Assembly: GCA_029931535.1 (NCBI GenBank)
Contig: JAQPZY010001234.1
Coordinates: forward strand, 496,001 to 560,000
Length of the DNA: 64,000 nt
Origin: Margaritifera margaritifera
Lineage: Eukaryota > Mollusca > Bivalvia > Unionida > Margaritiferidae
Direction of reading: 5' to 3'
Shown here one piece after another: positions 49,353 through 59,084 of the stretch. Made by a program: the position numbers and the translations under genes. The notes beneath the pieces were generated by a model, which ran no database searches, was not told the DNA's origin, and saw only the letters and a list, made by a program, of their open reading frames with translations. Every line of letters starts with the position of its first letter. Positions within the stretch are counted from its first letter, which is position 1.

Positions 49353-50041
49353 GATCACTTAACTCAAAGGCACATAGAAGACATTACCCAGATGACATCA
49401 CTTAACTCAAAGGCACATAGAAGACATTACCCAGATGACATCACTTAACTCAAAGGCTCATAGAAGACATTACCCAGATGACATCACTTAACTCAAAGGC
49501 ACATAGAAGACATCACCCAGATGACATCACTTAACTCAAAGGCACATAGAAGACATTACCCAGATGACATCACTTAACTCAAAGGCTCATAGAAGACATT
49601 ACCCAGATGACATCACTTAACTCAAAGGCACATAGAAGACATTACCCAGATGACATCACTTAACTCAAAGGCACATAGAAGACATTACCCAGATGACATC
49701 ACTTAACTCAAAGGCACATAGAAGACATTACCCAGATGACATCACTTAACTCAAAGGCACATAGAAGACATTACCCAGATGACATCACTTAACTCAAAGG
49801 CACATAGAAGACATTACCCAGATGACATCACTTAACTCAAAGGCACATAGAAGACATTACCCAGATGACATCACTTAACTCAAAGGCACATAGAAGACAT
49901 TACCCAGATGACATCACTTAACTCAAAGGCACATAGAAGACATTACCCAGATGACATCACTTAACTCAAAGGCACATAGAAGACATTACCCAGATGACAT
50001 CACTTAACTCAAAGGCACATAGAAGACATTACCCAGATGAC
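49353..50041 (+). repeat. 43-bp minisatellite, 16 copies, highly uniform
   Basis: Units ATCACTTAACTCAAAGGCAC plus ATAGAAGACATTACCCAGATGAC. Only a few single-base variants occur: GGCTCAT in copies 3 and 6 and CATCACCC in copy 4. The last eleven or so copies are practically identical, showing recent expansion or homogenisation. Confidence 0.97.
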
Positions 50042-51496
50042 AAGAAAGAAAACCAAATTTTGTATGAACTGGAATACTCATTTGCAAATCAAGTCATCAA
50101 CATTTGTTGAACCACTTGTTTTGTTCTTAAATTGTTACAGGAACTTTAAAACAGTGGCAATATGTAGAACCTACTCGTTTATGATTAACTCCTACATAAC
50201 TTTAAATAACTCGTATGTTTATGCATGGAGTCTAATGTACATGTATATATTTTAGGCTCTAACTGTCAAAATTTACCATATTAAATACTACTTTATTATA
50301 AAAAGTTCGTACATATCTCAGAAATATTGAAATTCAAATATTGCTATATGTTTTCCTTTTTGTTAAGATTATATAGTTATATAAAATGTTTACCTTTGCA
50401 CTTAACCACAAAGATGACGCGACATATAGTCAATAACTACTGAAAATACACATTTACAAATATTCATCGTTGATTAACGATTGTTGTGTCGTTTATTCAA
50501 GTAATATTAATTTTGTCTCTTCTTGAAGTGTCAACTGATGTAATCCACGTCGTGAAAGTGACTGCTAAACATATGCACATAATGATCCTCCAGTATCATC
50601 TGCTTTCGTACATAGTAGTCGCAGTGTACTAAATAATTAGCAAGCATAAATATGCATTATCCAATTTTTTTTTCTCCGAAAGATCACCATTTGTCAACAA
50701 ATTATTGTTGTTTCCTTTTCTTTCAACCGTGGTATAAGTTCATTCAAGAGACTGCAATTCCTGTTTGAAATGTTTGTTATGCTCAAACCATGTAACGTGG
50801 TGTATATGCCACATTAAAAGTCAAAATGTGTCTTGAAATTTATCAAGCAATGCTACTAAAAAAAACTTCTATTTAAAAACAAGATGATGTGCCTTTAATA
50901 TGCACGAACAGATAATATGTAATTAGAAAAGAATGACGACAACCTTTATAATAAAGAGGATTAAATATGGGGTACAAGAAGTATAACGAGGCAAACGTTC
51001 TTCGAAACATCGATGATTCGTAGCTATGCGAAATTAACTTATCTCCACTCCATGACGTCCGATTGAGATAATTCAGCAAAACGTTTCTTAATGCTTGAAA
51101 ATGCTTTTCAGTTCAGCAGAAGCAAATCATAACCCACAGCTAGATGTCTCTTTTTTCTACTTATATAACCTAAGCAACGCTTGTGGAATTGTGCGCATAT
51201 GAAACTTGGAATTAGTGCATACCTCGATTATACATCTCATCAGTGTCAAGATTTCTTTTGAACACTTTGTGGATGACATCATGCGTAAACCATAATATTG
51301 TTCCTCTACGTACGCATTTTTATCACTGTTTGTCTCTAACGAAGTGGGAAACTAGTTTTGTTTCTTTTAAATACTTCAGATGAATAGAAGTTACAAGACG
51401 TCAGAATGCTCTCCATTCAATAACATAAAAATTCATTAAAATGAAGTGTGCTATTCTATTCTGTTCTCTCAATATTTTTCCTTTTTTTCTTTATAG
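50042..51496. other. unassigned sequence
   Basis: No gene, RNA or repeat array recognised. Confidence 0.3.
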
Positions 51497-52050
51497 ATGC
51501 TTCTTTTATTATATAGATCATTAGTAAGAATACACCTAGAATATGGTAGCACAGTATGGCATACTTTGTATGAAGAAATAATGTATATTCTACTCGAAAC
51601 AGTGCACACAACAGCAACAAGAATGTTGACGATCTTACAGGATTGTCATAAAGTGAAAACATATTGAAGCTAGGATTACCAACATTGGATTCATGTCGAA
51701 GAAAGAATGATTTAATTAAAGTTTTCAGGATTGCTAAAAACATAGACAAAGTGAATTGTGGGTTGTTTTGTTGTTGTTATTGGTTTGTTTGTTTGTTTGT
51801 TTGGGGGGGGTTGTTTGGGGGCTTAGGTTGGGGGGTTGGGGTTGTTGTTTTCCTTTCTTTGGCTAAATCAAACGTCAAAACGAGAAGCCACTGAGATTTA
51901 TTTTTAAAAAAACTCTTCACGAAATATATCAGAAAGCATAGTTTGCTGTACGAGCAGTGAACGACGGAATTATTCTTCCCAATAAAGTGTTATGTGCAGC
52001 AACACTACGCGAATTTAAAAGCAATTCGAATTAATTGGAAAGATGCAAAT
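51497..52050 (+). pseudogene. CR1/Jockey-like LINE reverse transcriptase, C-terminal fragment
   Basis: The plus strand encodes MLLLLYRSLVRIHLEYGSTV with W following, the segment after the RT core in CR1/Jockey LINEs, then an ETVHTTATRM helix. The next frame gives LGLPTLDSCRRKNDLIKVFR and IAKNIDKV (51664-51750). After a G/T-rich insertion at about 51755-51860, KTRSH, KYIRKHSLLYERAVNDGIIL and LREFKSN (to about 52035) correspond to the usual R-[GS]-H...R...VV-x-x-WN-x-LP...V...FK tail. Stops and frame changes are present. The 5' part, including endonuclease and the catalytic YxDD, is missing. It differs in wording from the LINEs at 0.4 and 14.8 kb. Confidence 0.75.
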
Positions 52051-52184
52051 AATAAATGTACACCTGACGGCTAACGGATTTCCTTATTCATACTAAACGA
52101 TGAATGTCTTGTTTTGTTCTTACCTTTTAAATACAAAATAAGATATAGTTCTTTCCTCTGTTTTTTTTTATCAGTTTATTATAA

Positions 52185-52318
52185 TAATACGTCATAGTAT
52201 TACAAATAATAATAATACATCATAGTATTACAAATAATAATATACATCATAGTATTACAAATAATAATTATACATCATAGTATTATAAATAATAATAATA
52301 CATCATAGTATTACAAAA
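52185..52318 (+). repeat. 27-30-bp tandem repeat, 5 copies
   Basis: AATAATAATACATCATAGTA followed by TTACAA, with an AT-rich spacer of variable length. Confidence 0.9.
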
Positions 52319-53562
52319 ATATATCAGATTTTCTGAAAGCTTAAATGTGCTTTAATATCGTATAGAACTGTTATTTCCAGAGGTCTGAATGTATGAATTT
52401 AATTATATGCTTTGTTGTATTAGTAACTTTTGCATATTTAATATAAGTAACCTTTCCTTAATATCTGTCTGTCCGTAAACAATAATGAATCATGTACACT
52501 GTATATCCTCTCAATGATTACTTACATATCTTCTAATGGTTTGTTTTTTTTGTCTTTTTTTTTTGTTTTGTTTTCTTTTTCTTTTTTCTTTTTTTTATGG
52601 TCTCGTGTCTATGTGCTTGCTTTCTAATTCAAATGAATCAGGCAAACATGTTACCACGGAAACAAATTTCTATGACCCATCGATTTTCTTTAACTCTGGA
52701 GTATTTTGCTATGCTTGTATTGTCTTTACGGCTGTGCTACTTCGTTCGGTTTTGCGTCTCCTTTAGTTTGACCTTTTTATTGTTCTATATCAACGATACC
52801 TATTCAAAAGAACATGTTAACATGACCATTAATGATAGACCGAGGATGTTTTCAAACATACACTAACTTTTCCATTGATTAGTTTGTTTTTAAATCATTG
52901 TACCACATGTTTGACTAGCCTTTCTAGCATTTCCTCCACATGATATATTGGGTATTTATTCACGAGAAAGAAAATCTATCTTTACCGTTCATTTCGGTGC
53001 TATTTACTTTCATTGTTTCTTTCCTGGTTCCTAAATTGTTCACTACATTTCTATCGCGCATATAATAGCCGTCTGTTCCATTTGTATGTACTCAAGCACT
53101 GGAAAATGTGTGGTACTGATAAATATTTAATGTACACAACCACTTGAAGAAAGTGGCTCTGTTAAATATTTTATTTCTTAGAGTACGAGGTATACATATG
53201 ATGCAGTAGTCAGGATACGTTTCCACTAAATTTAATAATAGCTAGTTTTTACGCAGAAGAAACACAGTGGCAAGCTTGATATTACTTTTTAAAAACTAAA
53301 ATTGGAATGTGGAGGCTGGACAGCTACTGAAAGTCGATGTAATGGTTATAGCTTCTGGTAAACACTGAATCTGTTTTATTTATTAAGACCTGCAGATAAT
53401 TGTAACGGTAACTCATAGTTCTTTTTCAACCTATACTTTGACCGGCTGTCAATAAACTGAGGTAAAACTAGCTTTTCATTGTCTCTGGCTTAGTTCTTTT
53501 AAGCATAAGGTACCTTATTGATATCTGATAATGTTTAAAATGATCAATTTCATTCACAATAA
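52319..53562. other. unassigned sequence
   Basis: T-rich stretch at 52545-52600; the frames through it have no family signature. Nothing else recognised. Confidence 0.3.
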
Positions 53563-53628
53563 ATAAATTGAAAGCTAACCTGAAGCTTTCGTCCTCGTAC
53601 TAAGGACTTCATCAGCAGAATGATTTAT
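53563..53628 (-). ncRNA. hammerhead-ribozyme-like motif of a Penelope-like element
   Basis: On the minus strand CTGATGA (53615-53609) is followed by a 4-bp stem II (GTCC 53607-53604 with GGAC 53594-53591, 9-nt loop), then GAAA (53590-53587). Next come a 2-bp stem III (GC 53586-53585 with GC 53575-53574) and the expected U-rich cleavage region. An outer stem I forms between ATAAAT (53628-53623) and ATTTAT (53568-53563), with two more possible pairs next to the core. There is one extra A between CTGATGA and stem II and one extra U near the cleavage site compared with the minimal consensus, so catalytic activity is uncertain. Hammerhead motifs with very short stem III are known from Penelope-like retroelements, and such an element lies directly upstream. 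Confidence 0.65.
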
Positions 53629-53631
53629 ACA

Positions 53632-53992
53632 CTACAGATTGTTAACATCACCGGAGGGAATAGTGAGCGATGTTTGCAAATTGTCCCAGATATGCGGCAG
53701 ATTGTAACGGCCCGCGTCCCTGTTCAGCGTTGGTTTGTGAGCACGGATGTATATAGACTCTTTAACTCCCCGCTCAAACCATGACTGTTCTCGATCTAAG
53801 ATGTTTACTGAGTCCCAAGATACCGTATGGCCCGGGCAAACTGTGTGGATGTGTCGTGATACCTCAGACGAACTTGAACTTGGTCTTCTATGTTCTTTGA
53901 ATCTCGCTTTCAATATCCTTTCCGTTTCCCCAATGTAGTTGTGATAGCACTGACTGTCCCCTTGTCCCTCACACTTTATGTGATAGATTGGT
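53632..53992 (-). pseudogene. Penelope-like element, GIY-YIG endonuclease fragment
   Basis: The minus strand reads YHIKCEG, then NYIGETERILKARFKEH (about 53943-53893), the GIY-YIG strand and the following basic helix. SEVSRHI, CPGHTVSWDSV and NILDREQSWFERGVKESIYI come next, with the catalytic Glu in the KE-x-IYI helix, followed by KPTLNRDAGRYNLPHIWD. This is the C-terminal endonuclease of Penelope-like retroelements. The frame stays open to a natural-looking stop at 53632, so the fragment is well preserved. The reverse transcriptase that should precede it is absent: sequence to the right is the dispersed segment at 54.03 kb. The element is 5'-truncated, as often seen for retroelements. Confidence 0.9.
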
Positions 53993-54032
53993 CAATTATA
54001 TCTGGGACAATTTTTTAACATCGGACTATTTG

Positions 54033-54680
54033 CGCAGAGTCGAATTTGTTAGCTGTTAATTCGGTTTTCATTAATTTTGGAAGAAAAAAAAAACTCTGAT
54101 TAATTATAATATGGTATTAGTAATCGCAACTAATACTCTTCTGTGTTTCTCTTTTTAAAATTACTTCTATGTGTTTGTCGTTATAAAAATGTTCTAGTGT
54201 GAGAAGTTGTATTTTTTTTCCTCCAACAACATGCTAGTAGTATGGTGGCTCTAAAAGCTAAATATCGTGCTGGTATATTTTTTAACTTTGAATTTCAGAG
54301 ACTCCTCTTTAATATTATAAAACTTTGATAAACAATTGAAATATTTCGGAAGAGAGTTTACAATACATACTTTACAATTCGCTCAGAACAAATGTTTCCT
54401 TTTTCCAAAAAGATATCAGGTTTTTATCCATTTTATATGAGGAAAAAGTATGTTGTTATGTATATTGAATTTATAATATTTGTCCATGATTGTAAGTTGT
54501 ACTTTAATCAGATTATGGTCATTTTGTAAACAACATGTTTACATAGCATTTGAGTCCAAGGCTGGTTTTGTTAGTAGCTGGTCTGTTATTTCCATGTCTT
54601 GTTGTGACAAAAGTCAGATACACAAAGTAATTTTCCATAACAATTACTCATATTCCGATATGAGAATTGTCAGGTACGCC

Positions 54681-54770
<90 letters not shown>

Positions 54771-55830
54771 TTTAGTGAATAAGAGATCATTCGGGTTCCA
54801 AAAGTCTTCTTCTAAATATCAGTCTGTAAAGAAGCTATTTTAATAATCAGATGTTACAGTTGTAAAAACCAGACATAATTCGGAGAGAGGAATTATTTAT
54901 TTAAACCATTCATTGGAAATGCTAAAGTGCTCATCGATTTTAAGACTTTTGGGAATTTGTGTGAATTCATTCCGGATTACATCATTGTGGTAAATTCAAG
55001 ACTTGTGGTACATCAGGATATTCAAAGCTATTGGAATTCATTCGGAACATTATATATTTTTGGACTGATGATTAGGACACTTAGGATTATTTGGACTTTA
55101 ATTCACGTTATTGTTAGCGTCTTTTGAATTTGCACTTTAATTATCTAGAAATAAATTGCTTGTTGATATTACTTAAATTTGTTGGTTTCACTTTCTTTCT
55201 GTTACATATGTTTAGGCCAGAGTCGTAACAATGTTTTCTAATAGTAAAGAACAAAGAATATTTAATAAAATAATATCTTTGTTCCTGTAGAATGTATGTA
55301 GACAGTCATAGTCTCAATTATTAGGTTATGAGGTTTAGAGGGCGACACTTTCCTTTGATACAATTTGCAAAGTCATCCCTTACTGTAGACCTTGAACGGT
55401 ATTCAGTTAGCAAATCAATCTTTCCCACTTGTCTATTCTTCTTTGATAGCAGCTTCTACACAAAAGAGTACAATAAAATATATTTCAAGAAAAGAGTCCC
55501 TGACGACGGAGATAGATGACAGCAGCAATTGCTTATTTACTGTACATCACTAGCTAATTGGAACCATGATGACGGAAATATATGACAACATTAATTGCTT
55601 TTTTACTGTTCATCACTGGCTAATTGAACCCATGTCTCATCAAAAGACATTTTATCAAAATGTTGGTAGCTTTAAAGCTTAATGACAGTTAAAGGTGCAA
55701 CTGCTGCCCATGATTGCCAACAATTACTATTTAAATGTGCATGCAAATATCAGCATGTAATGACATCCTGTTATTTTCATCTGAATACAGACTACACTCG
55801 TACAGATTATAGGAACGTTAGTTAAGAAGA
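54033..55830 (+). repeat. diverged dispersed segment, copy 2 (partner at 3.02-4.19 kb)
   Basis: Collinear with copy 1 but longer, because about 0.75 kb (roughly 54480-55260) with a (TA)n run has no counterpart there. It contains a partial internal repeat: GACGGAGATAGATGACAGCA at 55504 and GACGGAAATATATGACAACA at 55571. It begins where the Penelope-like fragment stops being recognisable. No ORF is shared with copy 1, so the conserved blocks are not explained by coding. Confidence 0.75.
54681..54768. repeat. (TATG)n/(TA)n compound microsatellite
   Basis: About eight TATG units lead into a TA run of about 48 bases inside the insertion that distinguishes copy 2 of the dispersed segment. Confidence 0.97.
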
Positions 55831-56649
55831 TTGTTGTGAAGTTTGGGCACATATGAAATGTTCAAAATCTCGAATGTAATCTTCTTGCGGGTGGTTAGTT
55901 TCCTCAAGCACATGACTGAGAAATCTCGCTCTTTTGTGTCTCGGGTATCGTTATCTCAGGTTCGAAATCACGAGTTTGTTGTTTGGAATAGCAATGTGAC
56001 GAATTTATGCCGAGCAGAGGATTTAAATCATTCGAAGATTTTCATAAATTTCAATTAAAGCGAGAACAAATGTAAGATTTGTTTTATCACATTGCGAAAA
56101 ATACTGATTTCATTTGACCAAACTGCAGAATAATGTAGTGATATAACTTTAATATGCATTTAGATGCCTCGGTCGTTAAATTTTTTTTTTTGTTTTTAAT
56201 TTTCTTTAGAAAATTAGAGTGAATACTAATACGCTTTGATAGAAATGTTGTTCTAATTAGTATATGACTGAATCCCGGATAAATACGTGGTATGATGTGA
56301 CGTGGTTTTACATAATGTTGCTTCCACTCGAAACATTCTCAGCTCTTTTCGCCGCATGTTGGAACAAACTTCGGATTAAATTAGTGGTTATTTTGAACTA
56401 CCTGTATGGCCGTTCTGGAAAACTTCACTGGCCGAACCAACAATTCGATGACGTGTGATCACGAATAGCAGCGTAGTAGTTTGATTTCTCCATTTTGTAT
56501 TTAAACGTTCCAGAAATTATATTACAAATTAAAAGTACAGGTATTTTATTAATGGCTAAAATGCCTTGAAATTTTATTTTCGACATTTATCTTTCAATAT
56601 GAGGATCTATTCTTCATATCCAGCCATTTGTTCGTCCGCTACCAGTAGT
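55831..56649. other. unassigned sequence
   Basis: No gene is supported. The sequence separates the dispersed segment from element 2. Confidence 0.3.
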
Positions 56650-57230
56650 ATGGGGGGGGGGGGGGGTACTGGGGGTCAAGGGGGTCTCCTATGTTAAACA
56701 GGGTCAAAAATTTATAGGGTCTAGGGGAATTTAACATGGGACACTTTGGGTCATACGAGAAAGAGGAACAGGCGTGGGGACACTCTGGGGTCATACGAGA
56801 AAGAGGAACAGGGGTGGGGCATTTGGGGTCCTACGGGAATTTTAACATTGGGGGCACTCTGGGGTCCTACGGGAATTTAACATTGGGGGGCACTCTGGAG
56901 TCGTACGGGAATTTTAACAGGGTAGGCAAGAATGGAAAATTAATCTTTTCTTGATTAATGGGTGGCCCTGAAAAGGACCGTTAGTAGTTATATGTGGGTG
57001 TTGGGGGACAAGGGAGACTCCTATGTTAAAAAGGTAAAAAGTTTACAGTGACAAGGGGAATTTAACATGGAGATGGCACAAGGGGAATTTAACATGGAGA
57101 TGGCACAAGGGGGTATCCTATGTTAAAAAGGTACAAAGTTTATAGGGACAAGAGGAATTTAACATGGAGATGGCACTCGAGGGACAAGGGGAATTGAACA
57201 TGGAGAGGGTAGTTGGGGGAGACTGAAAAT
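56650..57230 (+). repeat. G-rich terminal tandem repeats of element 2
   Basis: Two repeat flavours are visible. At 56.74-56.92 kb the phrase is GGGCACTCTGGGGTCCTACGGG then AATTTAACATT; at 57.04-57.2 kb it is GGCACAAGGGGAATTTAACA then TGGAGAT. A pure G run of 16 lies at 56653-56668. The strand is strongly G-skewed and has several GGGG clusters, which could form G-quadruplexes. The same GACA-x-GGGGAATTTAACAT phrase occurs at the left end of element 1. Confidence 0.85.
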
Positions 57231-57359
57231 AATCCGGAAAAAAAATGGAAAAAATTGACTGAGACAAAAAATAGTACTAAAATTTCGTAACTCATTTTAA
57301 ATTTTTTTTGTTATTTTATATTTTTTTATATACAAACTCAAATAAACCCAAAACCCAAA

Positions 57360-57885
57360 CCCAAACCTAACACACTATCCCAAATGCCTTGTGTGCTGCC
57401 TAAAAACCCCAAAAACCTGCTATCAGACGAAAGGGTATGACAAAGGGATGAAATCACGCCAACATACTATCCAACATATACAATATCCATTTTTTTACTT
57501 TTTAAATTTTTTTTATATCAAAACACACACCACACTATCCATTTTTTTATTTTTTAAAATTTTTTTATATCAAAACACACACAACCATTTTTTTTATTTT
57601 TTAAATTTTTTTTATATCAAAACACACACACCACACAACCATTTTTTTACTTTTTAAATTTTTTTTATATCAAACACAAACTTACACACACCACATTTTT
57701 TTTATTTATTAAAATTTTTTTATATCAAAACACACACCACAAATATACAATCCATTTTTTTAATTTTTTTTTTATATCAAACACAAAACTTACACACACC
57801 ACAAATATACAATCCATTTTTTAAATTTTTTTTATATCAAACACAAAACTTACACACACCACACAACCATTTTTTTTACTTTTTA
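57360..57885 (+). repeat. T-rich/CACA tandem repeat, about 8 copies, unit 45-60 bp
   Basis: Units contain CCATTTTTTTACTTTTTAAA, then TTTTTTTTATATCAAA and ACACACACCACACAA. Unit length changes through shortening of the T and CACA tracts. The plus-strand frame at 57391-57657 and the tail of the minus-strand frame at 57821 are read-through of this repeat. Confidence 0.9.
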
Positions 57886-58033
57886 ATCCTTGTCTTTCGA
57901 CATAAATACGTCTCTTCCATATAGAGGTCTCTGTGATCTTAGTAATGGCCCATGAAGTTCGAACATACATAGGGAATTCTGGGTCAAACAACATCCCCGA
58001 GACGATAGTGGATGATTCCACACTTGTCCACAT
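57821..58033 (-). CDS. hypothetical 70-residue protein of element 2
   Basis: A minus-strand ATG at 58033 opens a frame whose first 53 codons are unlike the surrounding repeat (MWTSVESSTIVSGMLFDPEF, then SWAITKITETSIWKRRIYVE), after which it runs into the T-rich/CACA repeat and stops. The palindrome GGTATATATACC at 58093-58104 lies 60 bases upstream, the same TATA-to-ATG distance as the other element 2 genes. No family is recognised. It may be an intact small protein whose end was overwritten by repeat expansion, the first exon of something longer, or chance. Confidence 0.35.
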   Translation of the reverse strand: MWTSVESSTIVSGMLFDPEFPMYVRTSWAITKITETSIWKRRIYVERQGLKSKKNGCVVCVSFVFDIKKI

Positions 58034-58092
58034 CTTTCTTCTTCTGGAGTGGTCTTGGAGAAAAAACCGGTGAAGCTTTACGAGACAAGCGG

Positions 58093-58104
58093 TGGTATAT
58101 ATAC
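58093..58104. promoter_or_regulatory. palindromic TATA box between divergent genes
   Basis: GGTATATATACC is a perfect 12-bp palindrome. It lies about 60 bases before the minus-strand ATG at 58033; on the plus strand the coiled-coil gene has its own TATA at 58217. Confidence 0.4.
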
Positions 58105-58177
58105 CCTACGATCGGATTGAAATGAATCGAAATGAACTATCAATCCAAACGCGCGTTACAAGCGGGTTGGTTTTTCT

Positions 58178-58224
58178 TCCAATGGGAAGAGAGCGGGGGT
58201 GTGACGTCATCTCGGGTATAAAGG
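58178..58224 (+). promoter_or_regulatory. core promoter with CCAAT, CRE and TATA elements
   Basis: CCAAT (about 58180), a GAGCGGGGGTG GC-rich stretch, a perfect CRE palindrome TGACGTCA (58202-58209) and TATAAAGG (58217-58224) follow each other within 47 bases and end 42 bases before the ATG at 58267. This is a textbook polymerase II promoter. TGACGTCA is the binding site of CREB/ATF bZIP factors, so host-signal control of this gene is plausible. Confidence 0.75.
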
Positions 58225-58266
58225 TATCACAGCGTTCGTAGGGTTTTTACTTTTTGGACAGCCTAA

Positions 58267-58815
58267 ATGGAGACCGCAAAGACTAGTATGTATTGGGGTG
58301 AGCCTGCAACGACTAATGCTGTGTTGAACTTCCAACCGGAAGAGTTTAATTTAGATTTTCTGTCTCAAGAATTTGAGCCTGAAACTACCACGACTGCTGC
58401 TGCTATATCAGCCTCTTTGCTGCCGGTCATGGATGATTTTAAAAAGAGGCAACAAGAAGAATTGGAAATATTTGTACAACGTCAGAGAGAGGAAAGAAGA
58501 AAGCGAGAAGAAGAACTAAGAAAGATAGAAGAGAAGAAGTGTGAAGGACAGAAGGAAAACAAAACGGTGAGTGTGTTACAAGACATTTTATCAGAGTTAA
58601 ACCATCTGAGAAAGCTGTATGAGTATTCTTTAACTCAGCCTAAGAGAAAAAGACCATCACGGGCGAAAGATGCGAAGCCCATTACAACTGAGATGCTACC
58701 ACCAGCACCAGTCACTACTACTACTACCACCAAAGCAGCAGTAGCAGGAGGAGAAATAGGACTGGGTCGTGGAAAAGGATTGCGACAATTGAAGTTGATC
58801 ATGTCAACTCCATAA
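58267..58815 (+). CDS. coiled-coil nuclear-type protein of element 2, 182 residues, function unknown
   Basis: Complete frame from ATG to stop directly behind a strong promoter. Residues 1-55 are acidic and Thr/Ala-rich. Residues 56-95 are almost entirely Glu, Lys, Arg and Gln with heptad-like spacing, a long charged coiled coil. Residues 101-122 (VSVLQDILSELNHLRKLYEY) form a second, more hydrophobic amphipathic helix. PKRKRPSRAK at 125-134 fits a basic nuclear localisation signal, followed by a Pro/Thr-rich linker and a Gly-rich end (GEIGLGRGKGLRQL). I do not recognise a family. It could be a DNA-binding, scaffold or regulatory protein; the early, promoter-proximal position and the CRE hint at regulation. 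It is not one of the core Polinton genes. Confidence 0.75.
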   Translation: METAKTSMYWGEPATTNAVLNFQPEEFNLDFLSQEFEPETTTTAAAISASLLPVMDDFKKRQQEELEIFVQRQREERRKREEELRKIEEKKCEGQKENKTVSVLQDILSELNHLRKLYEYSLTQPKRKRPSRAKDAKPITTEMLPPAPVTTTTTTKAAVAGGEIGLGRGKGLRQLKLIMSTP

Positions 58816-59084
58816 GTTTGTTTAACCAAACAACAACAAAAAAAAAAACACCCCAACCGTCCTTATCAGGACCACCCAGATCTCTAGAAAAGAAATCAAA
58901 TTGCCAAATCAATTAAAACTTTAAATCCCATTCCTTGGTTTTTTGTGTGAGTGCGTGCGTGCGTGCGTCCATACTCTAAAAACAAATAACACAAAGACAC
59001 TTACTTTTTTTCCATTCTGTTCTATTCTCATTTTTTTTTTGTTTACAATCAACATCACACCACACTCCATAAAAAGTTCATTGT
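58816..59084. other. intergenic region between two converging genes
   Basis: Contains A-rich CAACAAC and AAAAAAACACCCC just after the plus-strand stop, an AATTAAAACTTTAAATCCC stretch, a GTGCGTGCGTGCGTCC repeat near 58950 and a T-rich run. AATCAATTAAAA near 58900 may serve polyadenylation, but no perfect AATAAA is seen on the plus strand. Confidence 0.4.

Noticed and set aside
49353..50041. CRISPR-like array
   Set aside because: Uniform 43-bp units without spacers; ordinary minisatellite.
51480..51497. Splice-acceptor-like polypyrimidine-AG just before an ATG, suggesting a host exon
   Set aside because: The following frame is clearly the C-terminal part of a LINE polymerase, so the acceptor is coincidental.
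57391..57657. 88-codon Phe-rich ORF
   Set aside because: Read-through of the T-rich/CACA subterminal repeat of element 2.
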